Shown here piece by piece: positions 1 through 11,759 of a stretch of DNA of 64,000 nucleotides (the stretch's first letter is position 1; each line of letters begins with the position of its first letter). A program made the position numbers and the translations under genes. The notes under the pieces are model-generated. The model did no database searches. It had not been told where the DNA came from and saw only the letters and a program-made list of their open reading frames with translations. This stretch comes from Liolophura sinensis (lineage: Eukaryota > Mollusca > Polyplacophora > Chitonida > Chitonidae): positions 17,063,127 through 17,127,126 of the forward strand of contig NC_088297.1 of the NCBI RefSeq assembly GCF_032854445.1, in the 5' to 3' direction.

Positions 1-787
1 CCCGTAAGGAATACATGGTTGTTTCGGCATCCAACCCCGGAATAGGTTTCCAAGAATTTGCCTTTGAAGGACAAAGAACAAACAGTTAATATATCTAATT
101 AGAAAGTAACGAAAATGAATTTCCAGCACGTTTATTAATAAAACACCCCCGTCTGTCGATCTCTGTAAGTGGCTCGATGCTTCTATCCTGCGTTGTGGAA
201 TATGACAGTCAGCTTTTGTTTGCAATCCACACTAATAAACATCGTATAAACCGACACGTCAAACAACTGTCAAAGAAATAGCAATGATGATGAATGGCTG
301 AATATTACTCGGTTAAGCTTTGCGCATGGATTTGTGCTTGATGTCCGCAATGAAGGCCGGCTGCGTGTGAGACGAGGGTTTGCCCGCAGCGATATTCCCA
401 TACCGGAATGGCGCTGATGGCTTAGTTACAGCATGTATAAACCTGAAAGACTGGTTAATCTCTGCAGTTTATAAGGGGCACCGCTATAGACCGGGCAAAC
501 TGGGCACTATATAAGCTAGATGCTGTACCTCTACTGGACAAATTAATTAATTTCGCGCACTTTAGGTAAACAGATGTTTGTTAAATAGGCAGTTGATGAT
601 TAAAATTCTTAAGGTTCTACTATGATCTAGTGAAAGAAGCACCTGTTTCATTACCGCTTTATTCATTTGATTGGATCGATCGAACATGACCACCTGACGC
701 AGCGTGATTGCTTGGTTCTCTTACAAAACGGTACATGACGTGTACATATATCGTCCTGTAGCACTTGATAGATCAAGTGATGATTTT
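1..787. other. No gene recognised
   Basis: Mixed-composition, AT-rich sequence. I see no long open frame, no RNA gene and no clear repeat family before the SINE that begins at 788. Confidence 0.5.
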
Positions 788-949
788 CCGGCCGTACGTG
801 GGAAGGCCTTTCACCAACCTGCGGATGGTCGTGGGTTTCCCCCGGGCTGTGCCCGGTTCCCACCCACCATAATGTTGGCCGCCGTCGTTTAAGTGAAATA
901 TTCTTGAGTACGGCGTAAAACACCAATCAAATAAATAAATAAATAAGTT
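788..949 (+). mobile_element. SINE family S1, 5'-truncated, with 13-bp TSD
   Basis: This copy holds the body and tail of the commonest SINE here (called S1). It runs from the GTACGTGGGAAGG stretch through the pyrimidine-rich GGGTTTCCCCCGGG section and the GGCCGCCGTCGT block to GAGTACGGCGTAAAACACC and an (AAAT)n tail. It is flanked by a perfect 13-bp direct repeat AAGTGATGATTTT at 775-787 and 950-962, the mark of LINE-driven insertion. The tRNA-like head seen in fuller copies (12880, 44296) is missing, so it cannot carry its own pol III promoter. The overlapping open frames here are chance frames within the SINE. Confidence 0.9.
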
Positions 950-1352
950 AAGTGATGATTTTAAAAGCCTTTATAAGTTTCATTAGTTTCACAAGGAGTG
1001 TAATTATCTTGTAAGTAAATATGGACAGAGTGTCCAGAATCTCTGGCGCTCTGTTTCACGATTTTATTTAGTACAGCTTAACTCGGGATAAGTGCCGTTT
1101 ATTCGTTGTTTTGAACTAGACTACCAAGTCAGATATATGACAGATGCTACTAAAGAACAACTGAGATATATATTTTCACTATCGACAACTTTCTATCTGC
1201 CACTAACCTAACCATATATCCAGACGCCTAGGTTTGTAATTTGTTCAGGCCACAGGATTTTTTGCCAGCAAACACATGGCCTGTATCTCATCTCAGAGAA
1301 AAACGCTACCTCTGGTGGACAGTTTGAAACTGTTGTCCTCAATGATGAAACG

Positions 1353-1460
1353 GCTTTTCCACGTGCTCTGTCCGATTTCTTCACACCATGTTGCTGGCCG
1401 CCGTCGTAGAAGTGAAATATTGTTGAGTACGGCGTAAAATACCAATCAAGTAAATAAATA
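1353..1460 (+). mobile_element. SINE family S1, short 5'-truncated copy with 12-bp TSD
   Basis: Only the last part of S1 is present: GGCCGCCGTCGT, GAGTACGGCGTAAAATACC and the (AAAT)n tail. A perfect 12-bp direct repeat AATGATGAAACG lies at 1341-1352 and 1461-1472, so this is a separate insertion and not a remnant of a longer copy. Head and promoter are absent. Confidence 0.85.
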
Positions 1461-1887
1461 AATGATGAAACGAACTGTTCTAACGTTACGGCGACTGGCA
1501 TGTCAGAGGGGACAAACGTTTGGTTAACAAGAGCGCCCACAAATATTTTTTCTTCAAAAATGAATAATAGTAATGTTGCTGTGATCTAAATATCGCAAAT
1601 TTCAAGCCACGAAAATGTCCGATCCATTAATTAACTTCTACAGTTACAAAAGAAGAAAGCCACCGTGTCCAACAGCTTTGTCAACCTCAACAAGTAAAAA
1701 AAACAATACTCTCTGTCGAGGGAAACGAAGTCTTTATCCCATCACAATTTCAGCCTCTTTGGGAACTTTAAGCACTTCTTTAAAATGTAGTCATACTAGC
1801 ACAAAAAACTGTTCAAACGTCACCTAAACGTTGAAAGACTGGAATGTCATAAACCGCGGAATTTGCACATTAATCGTAGGTAAAACA
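1461..1887. other. No gene recognised
   Basis: A 70-codon open frame at 1615-1827 has no domain or composition that supports coding. Nothing else is recognised. Confidence 0.4.
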
Positions 1888-2210
1888 CCTAACGCTTAGT
1901 TTCACATCCATGTGTACAGTGAACCGCCAGTGGCAGCTGCAAGCTCGTCTCTTTGGATCGTGTCTCATGTACTGGAGGAGATGGATGATGGCAAATAATT
2001 CGCCTTATTTGGCTCAGTTCTGCTTCACTGATACGACTTATCGAAGGTAAGTCAGCCGCCCCACCCAAGCCTTTATACTGATACGGGTCAACCAATATTG
2101 CCGAACGTCAAGCGAGGAAGCTACCACTTCCTCTTTCAATCTCTTAGGTCTGACTCGACCCAGGACTGACCCTGGGTCTCCCGGACACTCTAGCACCATC
2201 GGGTCCGGTC
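1888..2210 (-). mobile_element. SINE family S2 (tRNA-derived), diverged
   Basis: This is an old copy of the second SINE family (S2). Its tRNA-like head lies near 2210 (complement of the GGGTCTCCCGGACACTCTAGC region) and the body runs to lower coordinates. It shares the CGAAGGTAAGTCAGCCGCCCC and TATACTGATACGGGTCAACC blocks with copies at 13928, 36374 and 55146. The distal half (1888-2030) is poorly conserved and its end is a guess. No target duplication was found. Confidence 0.65.
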
Positions 2211-3294
2211 TATATGACTTTGAGGTGTCTGTGATTGTCTATGGCTTAATCACATGACCAATATGGTCTTAGTATGGTGATGTTTTGGTAGGCTCTGCGT
2301 ATGCAACTGCAAAACAGGTTTGGTAGTCTGTGCCTCTGCAACCATGTTTTTCGGAATTACCGGCCTTCAGAAAGTATTATGGGACTTTCCCGTGGTTGAT
2401 GTACAGATATACACACCCGATCTATGGATCCCACTGATCCGATGTCCCACCACACCTTCTCGACCCAACGTTACTATTCATTTCATTCACGGTGAAAGCA
2501 ATTGTGAAGTTAAGACCTCACATAAATATTGAACATTTGTAACCAATGTGTGGGACATCTGGTACACGTATTTGCAAAACAGTACTAATTATGACTGGTC
2601 AGTGGCGTGTTCTTGATTGACAGTTCGGAAAGGTCTCTTGAAGAAAGACAAGTAACCTTCATCGAATGCTTGGCAGCGCAAATCGTTCTATAAGACCGTT
2701 TATTGCCACGAATACCTGACGAAGAGTTAGTACATGGGAATCTACAAATTGTCTACCTAACCCGGGTTTGAACTCGCAACTCGCAACTCGTTACTCCTTG
2801 GTCCAAGTTTTCATCCCGACCGTGTTTGTACATAGCCAATGCATTTTATCCTGTTACATTCACCATCTCGTTTAACCTGTACTATACCTCCATCAAAACG
2901 GATCATTCAAAGCATCAAAGATTGGAATTAAGAATACTGAACACATCCGTCATATAATAAAGTCATCTGCGGCCATGAACTGATAATAATTACGAGTATT
3001 TACTTGATCCAGGCTATTTTATGATTAAGACATTACTGTCGGATATTGATGTATTGATGTATTACCGTCGTATTTTATACAGCTCCAAAGGAATAGATTC
3101 TTTAAGTACTGAGTGAGTCTGATTCGACTCACTATACGCGCTTTATTTGTTTCAATACATTGAAAATCGTATTAAAAATACATTAACCGTAATATATTTT
3201 TAAAACCATATGATTTACAAAAGGCTACATATGCACATACTATCCACAAAATCAGATTTGGGCAAATAACATACAGCTATTTATGCATATTGCA
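2211..3294. other. No gene recognised
   Basis: AT-rich single-copy-looking DNA. Short open frames such as 2320-2532 carry no recognisable domain. Confidence 0.45.
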
Positions 3295-3417
3295 TAATAC
3301 ACAGGTAGTATAACTCCGAAAAACGAAAGCTTCATTTTGACTCAGTTTGAGTAAAATGCTGAAATATTGAGTTAAAATGAAGCTTTCGTCTTTCGGAGTC
3401 ACACTGCTTGTGTATTA
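3295..3417. mobile_element. Palindromic hairpin element (MITE-like)
   Basis: Two arms of about 50 bp form a near-perfect inverted repeat. The left arm starts TAATACACAGGTAGTATAAC and continues through a CGAAAGCTTCATTTT core; the right arm is its reverse complement and ends GTGTATTA at 3417. The loop is about 25 bp. Arms this good imply a recent foldback transposon or MITE, or a structured RNA. I saw no second copy in this window and no clear target duplication. Confidence 0.75.
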
Positions 3418-4109
3418 CGTGAAACTTATTGGTGGATTTAACGGATTATGTATATTGGATAGCTAGAAAAATGTGTGTAATATCACTTCCGTTAAGAAAG
3501 GAACGTTTATATGCTTAACTCACTTACCTTCAAGTTGTTTTTCCGACAATTTGGATCCTTTTGGTTTTGTGCATTTTGATTTTCCCTTTCCTGACATCTT
3601 GATGTCAATTACAAGAAAACAAACACAAAGAAAGGCTTATTGCTTCACTTTAGAAATGCGTTGGTATCCAACTCCCTCTTGTCTTTGGCTCCAAGTCACA
3701 GCAGTTGCGTCGACGACTACGAATGGACACTGCCAAAACCGTGATCACAGCCGCACGTTCGTAAACTGACTCTTCTCCAACAGTTCCGACCAATGGGGAT
3801 TCCGCTCTCAGGGGACACCAACGGCAAGTCCGCTTTCGGGAGACGTTCCACCCAACCCGATCTATTGATGAAGTGGTTGGGCCGGGAAGCTGTAAGGGGT
3901 ATCGGTAACCTACCGTTAGATCAGTAGTAACTACGGGCTATACAATGATCGACGTTCTTTTATACGCTTGCACAGAGGGTGGAATCGATTCAGCTAAGTC
4001 TGGCTGACCCATTAGTCGTGACGGGTTGTCCACAGACGAGCGCAGGCAGGCCTGTGACGATACATTATTGCCAGCACAACAACAACTGATACTTATATGC
4101 GTCTAGTGC
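3418..4109. other. No gene recognised
   Basis: A 98-codon open frame at 3473-3769 has no recognisable motif. The section 3780-4080 is richer in GC but holds no feature I can name. Confidence 0.35.
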
Positions 4110-4180
4110 CGTACGCAGTAAGGTCTTTCAGCAGCCTGAAAGCACAGCGTAAAACACCAATCAAATAAATAAATAAGTAA
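4110..4180 (+). mobile_element. SINE family S1, internally deleted remnant
   Basis: The middle of S1 (TACGCAGTAAGGTCTTTCAGC) joins directly to the S1 end (CAGCGTAAAACACCAATC) and an (AAAT)n tail. The section between them is deleted. Confidence 0.6.
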
Positions 4181-4698
4181 TTGTCTAATGTTATCCGTCT
4201 TAGGGCAGGATATTGGATTTAGCGATTAGGTTATGTTTTTGTACATTGCATATTTTAATTGTCTCCTTTCTTCTTTGTTGTTCTTGTTTATAGTTTTTGG
4301 TTTTCGCTGTGTCAAAGGCGAAAACGAGAATGGCTGTTGCAGATTTTATTCAGAATATGTAATTGAGACAACGATACCCCTTCAACTGCATTTACCGTTC
4401 CACAGACATTACTGGATATTGGAATTGAGGCTTATATGGAAGTCAACTTCTAGACAGACCACTCAAAACGAATCTGTACATCTGTTAAATTTGTAAAGAA
4501 TATCATGGCATGGTTAAATCGGTATAGCGGATTAAACAGCCCGACATACGTGTAATGGAGGCCTTGTGTATAAATCTATATTTTATTATACACACGAATG
4601 AAAAATTCTAAATGTAATCGTTAACTAAAACTGTCGAATTTCCATCCATCTTTAAAAGTCAATACTTCACACACTAAGATTTCAACCAATCAAAAACC

Positions 4699-4780
4699 TT
4701 GACGCCGTCGTATCGGCGATATATTCTCGAGTATATGACGTAATAAACATCGACCAAATAAAATAAACAAATAAATTAAA
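4699..4780 (+). mobile_element. SINE family S1, 3' remnant
   Basis: Diverged S1 end: GACGCCGTCGTAT, an altered GAGTA...ACGTAATAAAC section, and an (AAAT)n-like tail. Confidence 0.5.
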
Positions 4781-5029
4781 GTTTAAGTGAAATGAGGACA
4801 GGTGTTACACTCCCCCACTCCCTACCCCCACAGAAAAATATTACGAAACATGATCCAGATTTTATTATATATGATTCCAAAACTGGAGCGATCTATAAAT
4901 GGACTTACAAAATTCAGAAAGCTTGTACACTATACAAATGGCTGACTGGCTTCATTGAAATTGTGGTCATGGATTCTGACCTGTTCATTCGCCAAGAAAG
5001 GTTTGGTTTGACCATAGCTGATCAACCCC

Positions 5030-5057
5030 TGACGGGGGGAGGGGGCGGGGGGGGCGC
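5030..5057 (+). other. G-rich tract (possible G-quadruplex)
   Basis: Runs of 5, 5 and 8 G separated by single bases (GGGGGAGGGGGCGGGGGGGG). It lies inside a 127-codon open frame at 4792-5175, where it would encode poly-glycine. That frame has no recognised domain and is not called a gene. Confidence 0.5.
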
Positions 5058-5175
5058 TGCTAAAGGAGACTTTTGTAGTCCTGACCGCACATCTTATTTG
5101 AACCTTTACTATAGAAGGATGACAGAGGTTTCCTGTCACGTCGTCTTCATAAGAAACGGGATAAATTCGATTTGA

Positions 5176-5878
5176 CAAGTGTAAATTTTAAATATTGTAA
5201 ATACATATCAAAACTTCCTTCGTAAAACGTGTACATATGTCGCCTTGTAACATTTCAAGTTATTGACTCAAGCAGTAGTTTGTACAGGGTAATCCATCAA
5301 ACGCCTTCATGATAAGTTTCTTAAACAGATTATAACACTCGTTGACAAATAAGGACAGAGCGATTCGGATCTCTGGCAATCAGTGTTTGTATCTAACTCC
5401 GCCCACCACGAAAGGTTAAGGTTTCTGCCAACATTCATGTTTGTTATATCAGCCTGGTGGTTTTATAAACTGATGCAATCAAAGCGACAACTGGAAATTA
5501 TTGAAGGACTAGAAGTACAGTTTAAAATTTGATTTGGAGGCTTAGAACACTGACTGACTTCCCCGTATCCCTGAAAACTGATAACTGTTTTTCTTCAATC
5601 AGTTAAGCTGAATACTCTGTCCTTCACCAAGAAAGAAGATAAATAAATGCCTGGGGAGGATATGTGCTTACTACGCAATGAATTTTTAATGTATTTCTTT
5701 TCTATTTTACCCGACTGAAAATTGTTTTCTTTTATGGTTTGTTGTTGTTTTCACCACACATCATTTCAGACACACCATGATGACCATGTCTTCTTCTATA
5801 CTATAACAAGCACATGATGCAATTTACCAAATTTCCCTATACAATTTTTGCCGCACTTGTGAAACGACTTAAATTTAA
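5176..5878. other. No gene recognised
   Basis: AT-rich DNA without a long frame or recognised repeat. Confidence 0.4.
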
Positions 5879-6450
5879 AGGTTAATTACCTTGAACAAAT
5901 CTTCTTTGCCGACATTTATTGGTTAATTACCTTGAATTATTCTTCTTGGAAGACATTTACTGGTTAATTACCTTGAATAATTCTTCTTTGTAGACATTTA
6001 CTGGTTAACTACCTTGAACAATTCTTCTTTGCCGACATTTATTGGTTAATTACCTTGAATTATTCTTCTTAGAAGACATTTACTGGTTAATTACCTTGAA
6101 TTATTCTTCTTTGTAGACATTTATTGGTTAATTACCTTGAATAATTCTTCTTTGTAGACATTTATTGGTTAACTACCTTGAACAATTCTTCTTTGCCGAC
6201 ATTTATTGGTTAATTACCTTGAATTATTCTTCTTAGAAGACATTTACTGGTTAACTACCTTGAACAATTCTTCTTTGCCGACATTTATTGGTTAATTACC
6301 TTGAATTATTCTTCTTAGAAGACATTTACTGGTTAATTACCTTGAATAATTCTTCTTTGCAGACATTTACTGGTTAACTACATTGAACAATTCTTCTTTG
6401 TAGACATTTATTGGTTTATTTACCTTAAATAATTCTTCTTTGGAGACAAT
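5879..6450. repeat. 41-bp minisatellite, about 14 copies
   Basis: Unit: GGTTAATTACCTTGAA, then an (A/T)ATTCTTCTT section, then a variable 5-base core and GACATTTA(T/C)T. Three unit types differ in the core (TTGCCGACA, TAGAAGACA, TTGTAGACA). They recur as pairs or triplets, so there is higher-order structure: larger blocks were copied after the types had diverged. The last unit, near 6410-6450, is degenerate. Confidence 0.9.
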
Positions 6451-6599
6451 CTTCTTGTTACCAAATTCTTTAATAAATCCGTTTAATAAAAATCACCAAA
6501 AAACTTTGATTCATTTACACAGTTGTTTGTTTTTGATTATTTATTATATTATTTAGTATATTTTATATCATTTACTAATTTATTGATAACTTCGTTTTT

Positions 6600-6620
6600 G
6601 GATGATTGATTGATTGATTG
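6600..6620. repeat. Short (GATT)n tract
   Basis: Four to five tandem GATT units. Confidence 0.6.
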
Positions 6621-7282
6621 GCTTCCAGCACTTCTGACGTATATCCCAAAAGTTAGCAGAATTACAGCATTACGTTAAATGATCAGTGTAAATATTGGTT
6701 TTCTATGGCACATAGAACACAAACTTCCTAAATAACATTCCGCTAAACCTCACCTCATCGGCCAAAAGCTGACCAGCCACAACAAGAGCTAGGCTTTAGC
6801 TCTTAGGACTTCAAGAATAGACTTTCAACCCATTTAGCCTATTTCAACTAAATTTCAGAAGAATGGACGTTGTTCATATTTTCAGCTGGCTGGGTTCATT
6901 GGCCAATATTTAGTCTAGTCCTACGTGTAGGAATTTCTATTTCCAGAGTAGGGAAGAGAATATCTACGAATTCTATTTGCAGTCATCATGTGCAAGCAAT
7001 CAAAATCCAGCATTGTGCAGTCGCCTCATTAGAACGAGCACAATAGTCATGTTATTATTGTTTGTTGTTGTTGTTACTGGAAACGCCAGGAAAATCTATA
7101 CCAGCTTAAGCTCTCATGCAACAATGAATGCTTAGACAGGTTCACAAGAGCTGCTGTCAAGTGGCATATAGATGTGGAATAATCTATACTGGAACGTTCC
7201 TGGCCTTGTTTTGCGGTGATGCGCCGACGAAATGCCTTGTTGCATCCATTCGCTAATTAACATGGCTCGTGCTTGTACACGT

Positions 7283-7322
7283 AGTGGCCACCCCAACCCC
7301 CCAACCCCCCAACCCCCACCCC
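7283..7322 (-). other. C-rich tract; G-quadruplex-forming on the minus strand
   Basis: Repeated CCCCAACCCCCC runs give at least four G-runs of four or more on the complementary strand, in GGGGTT spacing. The spacing resembles a telomere-like motif, but this is an internal low-complexity tract, not a (TTAGGG)n array. Confidence 0.6.
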
Positions 7323-7339
7323 TCATTGCCAACATTCAC

Positions 7340-9117
7340 TCTTCCTACCCCACGAAGCCTGTCATCATCAAAAGTGAGGATAATATGACAGCGCCTAAAG
7401 CGAAATTTAACACTTACGCTAGAGCAAGCTTGCAAGTTTTGGTGACCGGTGCAGCGATCGGTGTAGTCCACTATTCGATTTAGGTTTGCTCAGAAGAGCA
7501 TAGTCACAAAGAAATGGCGAACAAGATGTTAATGGTCGATTCTTACGCGGGAATGGACAATATTTCTGCTGCCTGATCACTGCAACAGGCTTTCTACAAT
7601 GTAAAATCATGCCCATCAACCGATCGCCGAGAATGGTTATCGGCGGGCCCAGTGTGTGTGAGCAGGCGTCCATGCACCTGGACAAGGCGTACTTGATCGT
7701 TATTTGCCGCTCTAGTTAACGTCAGGCCAGACCTTTCTCTCCGTGCGTCTCGCCGTAACATTGGTAATAAAATAACCCTATTCCCAGCAGAACAGGTCGA
7801 CATCGACCGTTGCACAGGCGTTTCCGGCAAATTTGATCAGCTAGAAAACGCCTGCAGGCGCTGTGGTACACGACGCATCCACACAACGAACATACTCTGG
7901 CACTCCATTTCTCATGTGTGTGTGTGTAAACAAGATAGTGTTGCGGTAAGCTGAAATCGAAGCGAAATCGTTTGTCAAACGATCAAAATAGAACTTATCA
8001 AACTAATCGATGAGCTAGTAAACAAAAAATAAATAGATAAATAAACAACTGAATAAATAATGAGTGGCATTAGTAATCACTCCGTACTGTGTATATGGAG
8101 TTATTTGTATGCGCATTATACATTATTTTGCTTTTTACTGTAATGTTGTTCAAGTCCAAATGAGATTGCCAGATACATGAGAAACCTTGTAGTTTAAACC
8201 ATGGAGTAGGGAGCGAGAGTTGGATTCGAACCTGTAACCCCATTGGCTGTGGAGTACACGAAGCCAGCGAAGTTACTCTACAAATACTTACATATAATAA
8301 TTACTTTGGCATTATTCTATTATATAACACATGACGTACAGTCCACGTAAAGAGAGTAAATCCAGAGATGTTAATTGCATTTTTTTACAAGTCGCTGGGG
8401 CCTGGAATAATTCAAAAATCTATGTTGTCGTCACAGTTAACATACAGTAACATTACAACAACGCAAAAGGACCAGATCTCGGTGATGCTTAGTTCACAAA
8501 CGGAAGCCTTGTTGATGAGGGAATACAATAAACCTGTACCTTTCGAATGGCAGGGGAGACGATTTTCCAGGTGGGATTTACCATTTCAGTGTTAGCTTAT
8601 AGCGTTTACTAGATGTACCAGACATATTGGATTACTCTGTCTTACAGTGTAGCTGTCAGTCTGTTCATCTGTAAGGGGAAATAAAGCTTCACACTGCTAA
8701 AAAAAAGTCCATCTCATGACTTAATCGATTTGGGCGAAAATACGATGAGAAAAATTTTATTCTCAGTAAGAGATGCAACATAAATTATTCAATAAGAAAC
8801 AGCATGTTGTCATAGAATAGTGTGCATTTTTCATGAAAGACGTCTGTTCGCTCCATGAACACGATGTAATCAGAGTCTGGTGTGCCATTAACTTTGTCAA
8901 GTAACTGTTCTACCTGTACTTGACGGCCAAAATATATCCTGTTTTCCATTTGTAAGAAATAACTCGCTTAATACAAGCAACCGCCAAACCCAGAAAAATG
9001 AAGCGTGCGTTAACCAAAGCGCCATGGAGCGGCCTTCGAAGATAGACTGTAAATGTTAAGTGGATGCCATGCGTGAAACCATATGTCCTCTCAAAGCTTG
9101 AATACTACAATGTAGTT
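7340..9117. other. No gene recognised; GC-richer patch at 7590-7870
   Basis: Several overlapping open frames of 70-88 codons lie on both strands at 7132-7830. They occupy a patch of higher GC and CpG content and share no recognisable domain. At 8200-8275 a run complementary to GGTTCGAATCCAACTC resembles the T-arm of a tRNA, but the matching acceptor and D-arm are not present. It is probably a SINE head fragment. Confidence 0.35.
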
Positions 9118-10712
9118 CCTAAATGAGAAATCTGCCATCAGCTTCCAAATTATATACATTAACTTCTACGTGTAATCTACAACCACACCCTAAATAAGGA
9201 TATCTCCCATCAGCTTCCAAGTTATATAAATCAACTTCTACGTGTAATCTACAGCAAGCATCTAAATAAGAAATCTTCCATTAGCTTTCAATCTATATAC
9301 TTCAACTTCTACGCGTAATCTTCAACGAGAATCTACATAAGAAATCTACCACCAGCCTCCAAGCTATATACATCAACTTAAATAAGAAAGCCTAAATAAG
9401 AAATCTGCCATCCACACTTCAGAAACAAGACATCAACTTTTTACTTTAGAGAAATCTACAATGAGGTCATAAATAGGAAATTTGTCATCAGTTCTAAAAA
9501 GATTTATTTATTTATTTGATTGGTGTTTTGAGTGGTACTACTAAAGTGAAGATTTCACTTATACGACGGCGGTTAAGGGTGTGGATGCTGACATCTGGCA
9601 GAGCCTGGGGGAAGCCTACGACCATCCGCAGGCGGCAGTAAGGCCTTCCCATGAACGATCAGGGGTCGCTGAGGCTCCTAAGGCCCCCTAGAGACCCCTG
9701 AGTCATTGTGCCGCTAACTATTTGTGCACGGAGGTCCCCTCTACCGAGTGAGATACGAGACATCTGCAATGAGATCCAAAGTAAGGAATCTGTCATGAGC
9801 TTAAGTGTAAAAGAGATCTACGATCACACCAGCCATAATTTCATAAGTAACAGGTCGGCCTTAGCATCAGACGTGTAAATGAAAAATCTATTATAGCTCC
9901 TAGTTGAGAAATCTGCTATCTGCAACTAAACGAAAGTGATGCATTCACTATTGACTCCTAAAGTGGAAATCTTTCAGCCTCAAAAACAGAAAATTATCAT
10001 ACCACCACGTGACAAATGTGACATTGGTTCCCAAATGAGAGATCAGTCTTCAGTTACTAAATAAGAAATCTTTTAACTTCTACATCAGCTTTTGAGCGAC
10101 AGATCTGGCATCAGAACCTACATGCAAGTAAGAAATCAACCTTCAAACCCAAAGTGCCAATATGGCAATTCCTCGTAAGCGGAAAACCATCGATCATCTC
10201 TTATCATGTATATCTACCCTTAGATATATAATACTAGACCAGTGATGTCTAATAAATTGCAATTAACATCACTGCAGTCTTTTTGTACTTAATTCTGTTA
10301 ATTCCATAGTCCTAGCATAAGTTGCTACTATTTATGCATTTACATAAATCCTAAGTGATAAACCTGACATCACCTCCAAAGTCACAAATGTGACATCACC
10401 TCCTAGGTGACAAATCTGACATCATTTTCTAACTGAAAAACCTGACATCACCCCCTAAGTGACAATCTGACATCACCCCCAAAGTGACAAGCCTGACATC
10501 ACCTCCTAATTGACAAATCGCAAATCACTTAGGCCACATATCCCTAAGTGACAAACCTGATATCACCCCTAGAGTGACAAATCTAACGTCACCTCCTATC
10601 TGACATCACCTCGTAAGTCACAAATCTGATATCACGTCCTAAGTGTCAATTCTCACATCACCACCTAAATGATAAATCTGACACCATCTCTTAAGTGACA
10701 AATCTGAACGAT
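9118..10712. repeat. Ancient 26-bp minisatellite with 72-bp higher-order part, interrupted by a SINE
   Basis: From about 10340 to 10712 a unit near CCTAAGTGACAAATCTGACA plus TCACCT (about 26 bp) repeats with moderate decay. From 9118 to 9420 the same AAATCTGCCATCAGC-type motif is built into a unit of about 72 bp that includes TATATACATCAACTTCTACG, in four copies. The section between holds scattered AAATCTG/ATCA motifs. The whole 1.6 kb looks like one old satellite that evolved differently at each end and was split by an S1 SINE at about 9500. Confidence 0.75.
9500..9665 (-). mobile_element. SINE family S1, minus strand, inside the minisatellite
   Basis: Reading left to right: a (TTTA)n tail, GATTGGTGTTTT, TTCACTTATACGACGGCGG, and then the CCATCCGCAGG and AAGGCCTTCCCA body blocks. 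The GTACGGCG section is altered. Satellite sequence continues on both sides. Confidence 0.75.
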
Positions 10713-11758
10713 TTTTTTCATTGTTCCTAGAATGTTGAACACGAGGAATACAACTTGTGAATCTTCGGAATAGGGGTAGACAATAAATGTAGAGAGAGAC
10801 TAAATTTACTACAGCCAGTTGTATGGTGTCATTTTTTTCAAATGACGACATAAACAAGAGGGGTATAAAGCTAACATTACCTCAATCTAAAAAAGGCGGT
10901 GCTTTGTTACACCATCACGTTCAACTTGAGCACTATTTACCTGGTAAAGGTTCCATATTAGAGGCCGTGAACACTTAGGGCACTTCGTTCACAAAAGACA
11001 GCGGTAAACAGGCGAAAAGAAAAACAAGGAGCAGAGAAATATTGGGCGACGGAAATGACAGTATGTTAGACAACAGAGTAATCTGCACAGCCTACATGTA
11101 GGTAAATTCTGAACATCAGTTTTGGACTATGAGCCTGTGAAGCGGAGTTTTCTATTAACGTTTATGTTATTTAGACAATATTTTCACCGTCGTATTTGCG
11201 CGTTGGTGCGGATGTCAGTGATCTATGCATGTGAACACGGTAAGACTCTTGTGGGAACATAATGGGTGGCAATCACGACGCACCGTGATGTGTCATCTGC
11301 TATCATTTCCAGTAGCTCAGAATATATCGGCTGTGTTGAGTGAAATGCCCACTATGTTGACGATGATTTATGCCACAAGGTGTCATAGTGTGTCGGCGAT
11401 TTTGTAAGGTATTTAAGCTGTGGCCTATGTAAACTGTTCTCGCTCCATCACCTTGGCAGCGATCAATGAAGTAAACATAGTTGATAACGATTCCAAAAGA
11501 TATGAATAAACAGCCACTCATTCATATCCACAGCTTTTTTATTTTCGAAACCGTGAAACGCTGTCGTGGAAATGCTTTCACCTAATAGATAATTTTCCTA
11601 CGTCTCCCATTGCACAAAGGAGCGTTAATAGAAATCACCAGAAACAATCAGAATCAGAAACCGGCTCATAATTTTCAACGATTTAGAAAACAGAGAAAAT
11701 ATTTTAGCATTAACGTGTCACATGAAATGTAGCGGCGACATTGCCGCTTTACGCTATC
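10713..11758. other. No gene recognised
   Basis: Frames of 60-72 codons at 10639-10857 and 11225-11521 show nothing recognisable. Confidence 0.4.
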
Positions 11759-11759
11759 A

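Noticed and set aside
4792-5175. 127-codon plus-strand frame with poly-glycine
   Set aside because: It follows a SINE remnant directly, contains a G-run low-complexity tract, and has no recognised motif; the opposite strand is open too.
5879-6450. Possible CRISPR array
   Set aside because: Units are contiguous without unique spacers, and this is eukaryotic DNA; it is a minisatellite. The same holds for the 29-bp array at 54247.
7283-7322. Telomere-like (CCCCAA)n tract
   Set aside because: Irregular and only 40 bp, without flanking telomere repeats; treated as low complexity.
8200-8275. tRNA-like T-arm (complement GGTTCGAATCCAACTC)
   Set aside because: No paired acceptor stem, D-arm or anticodon arm could be made; probably a SINE head remnant.
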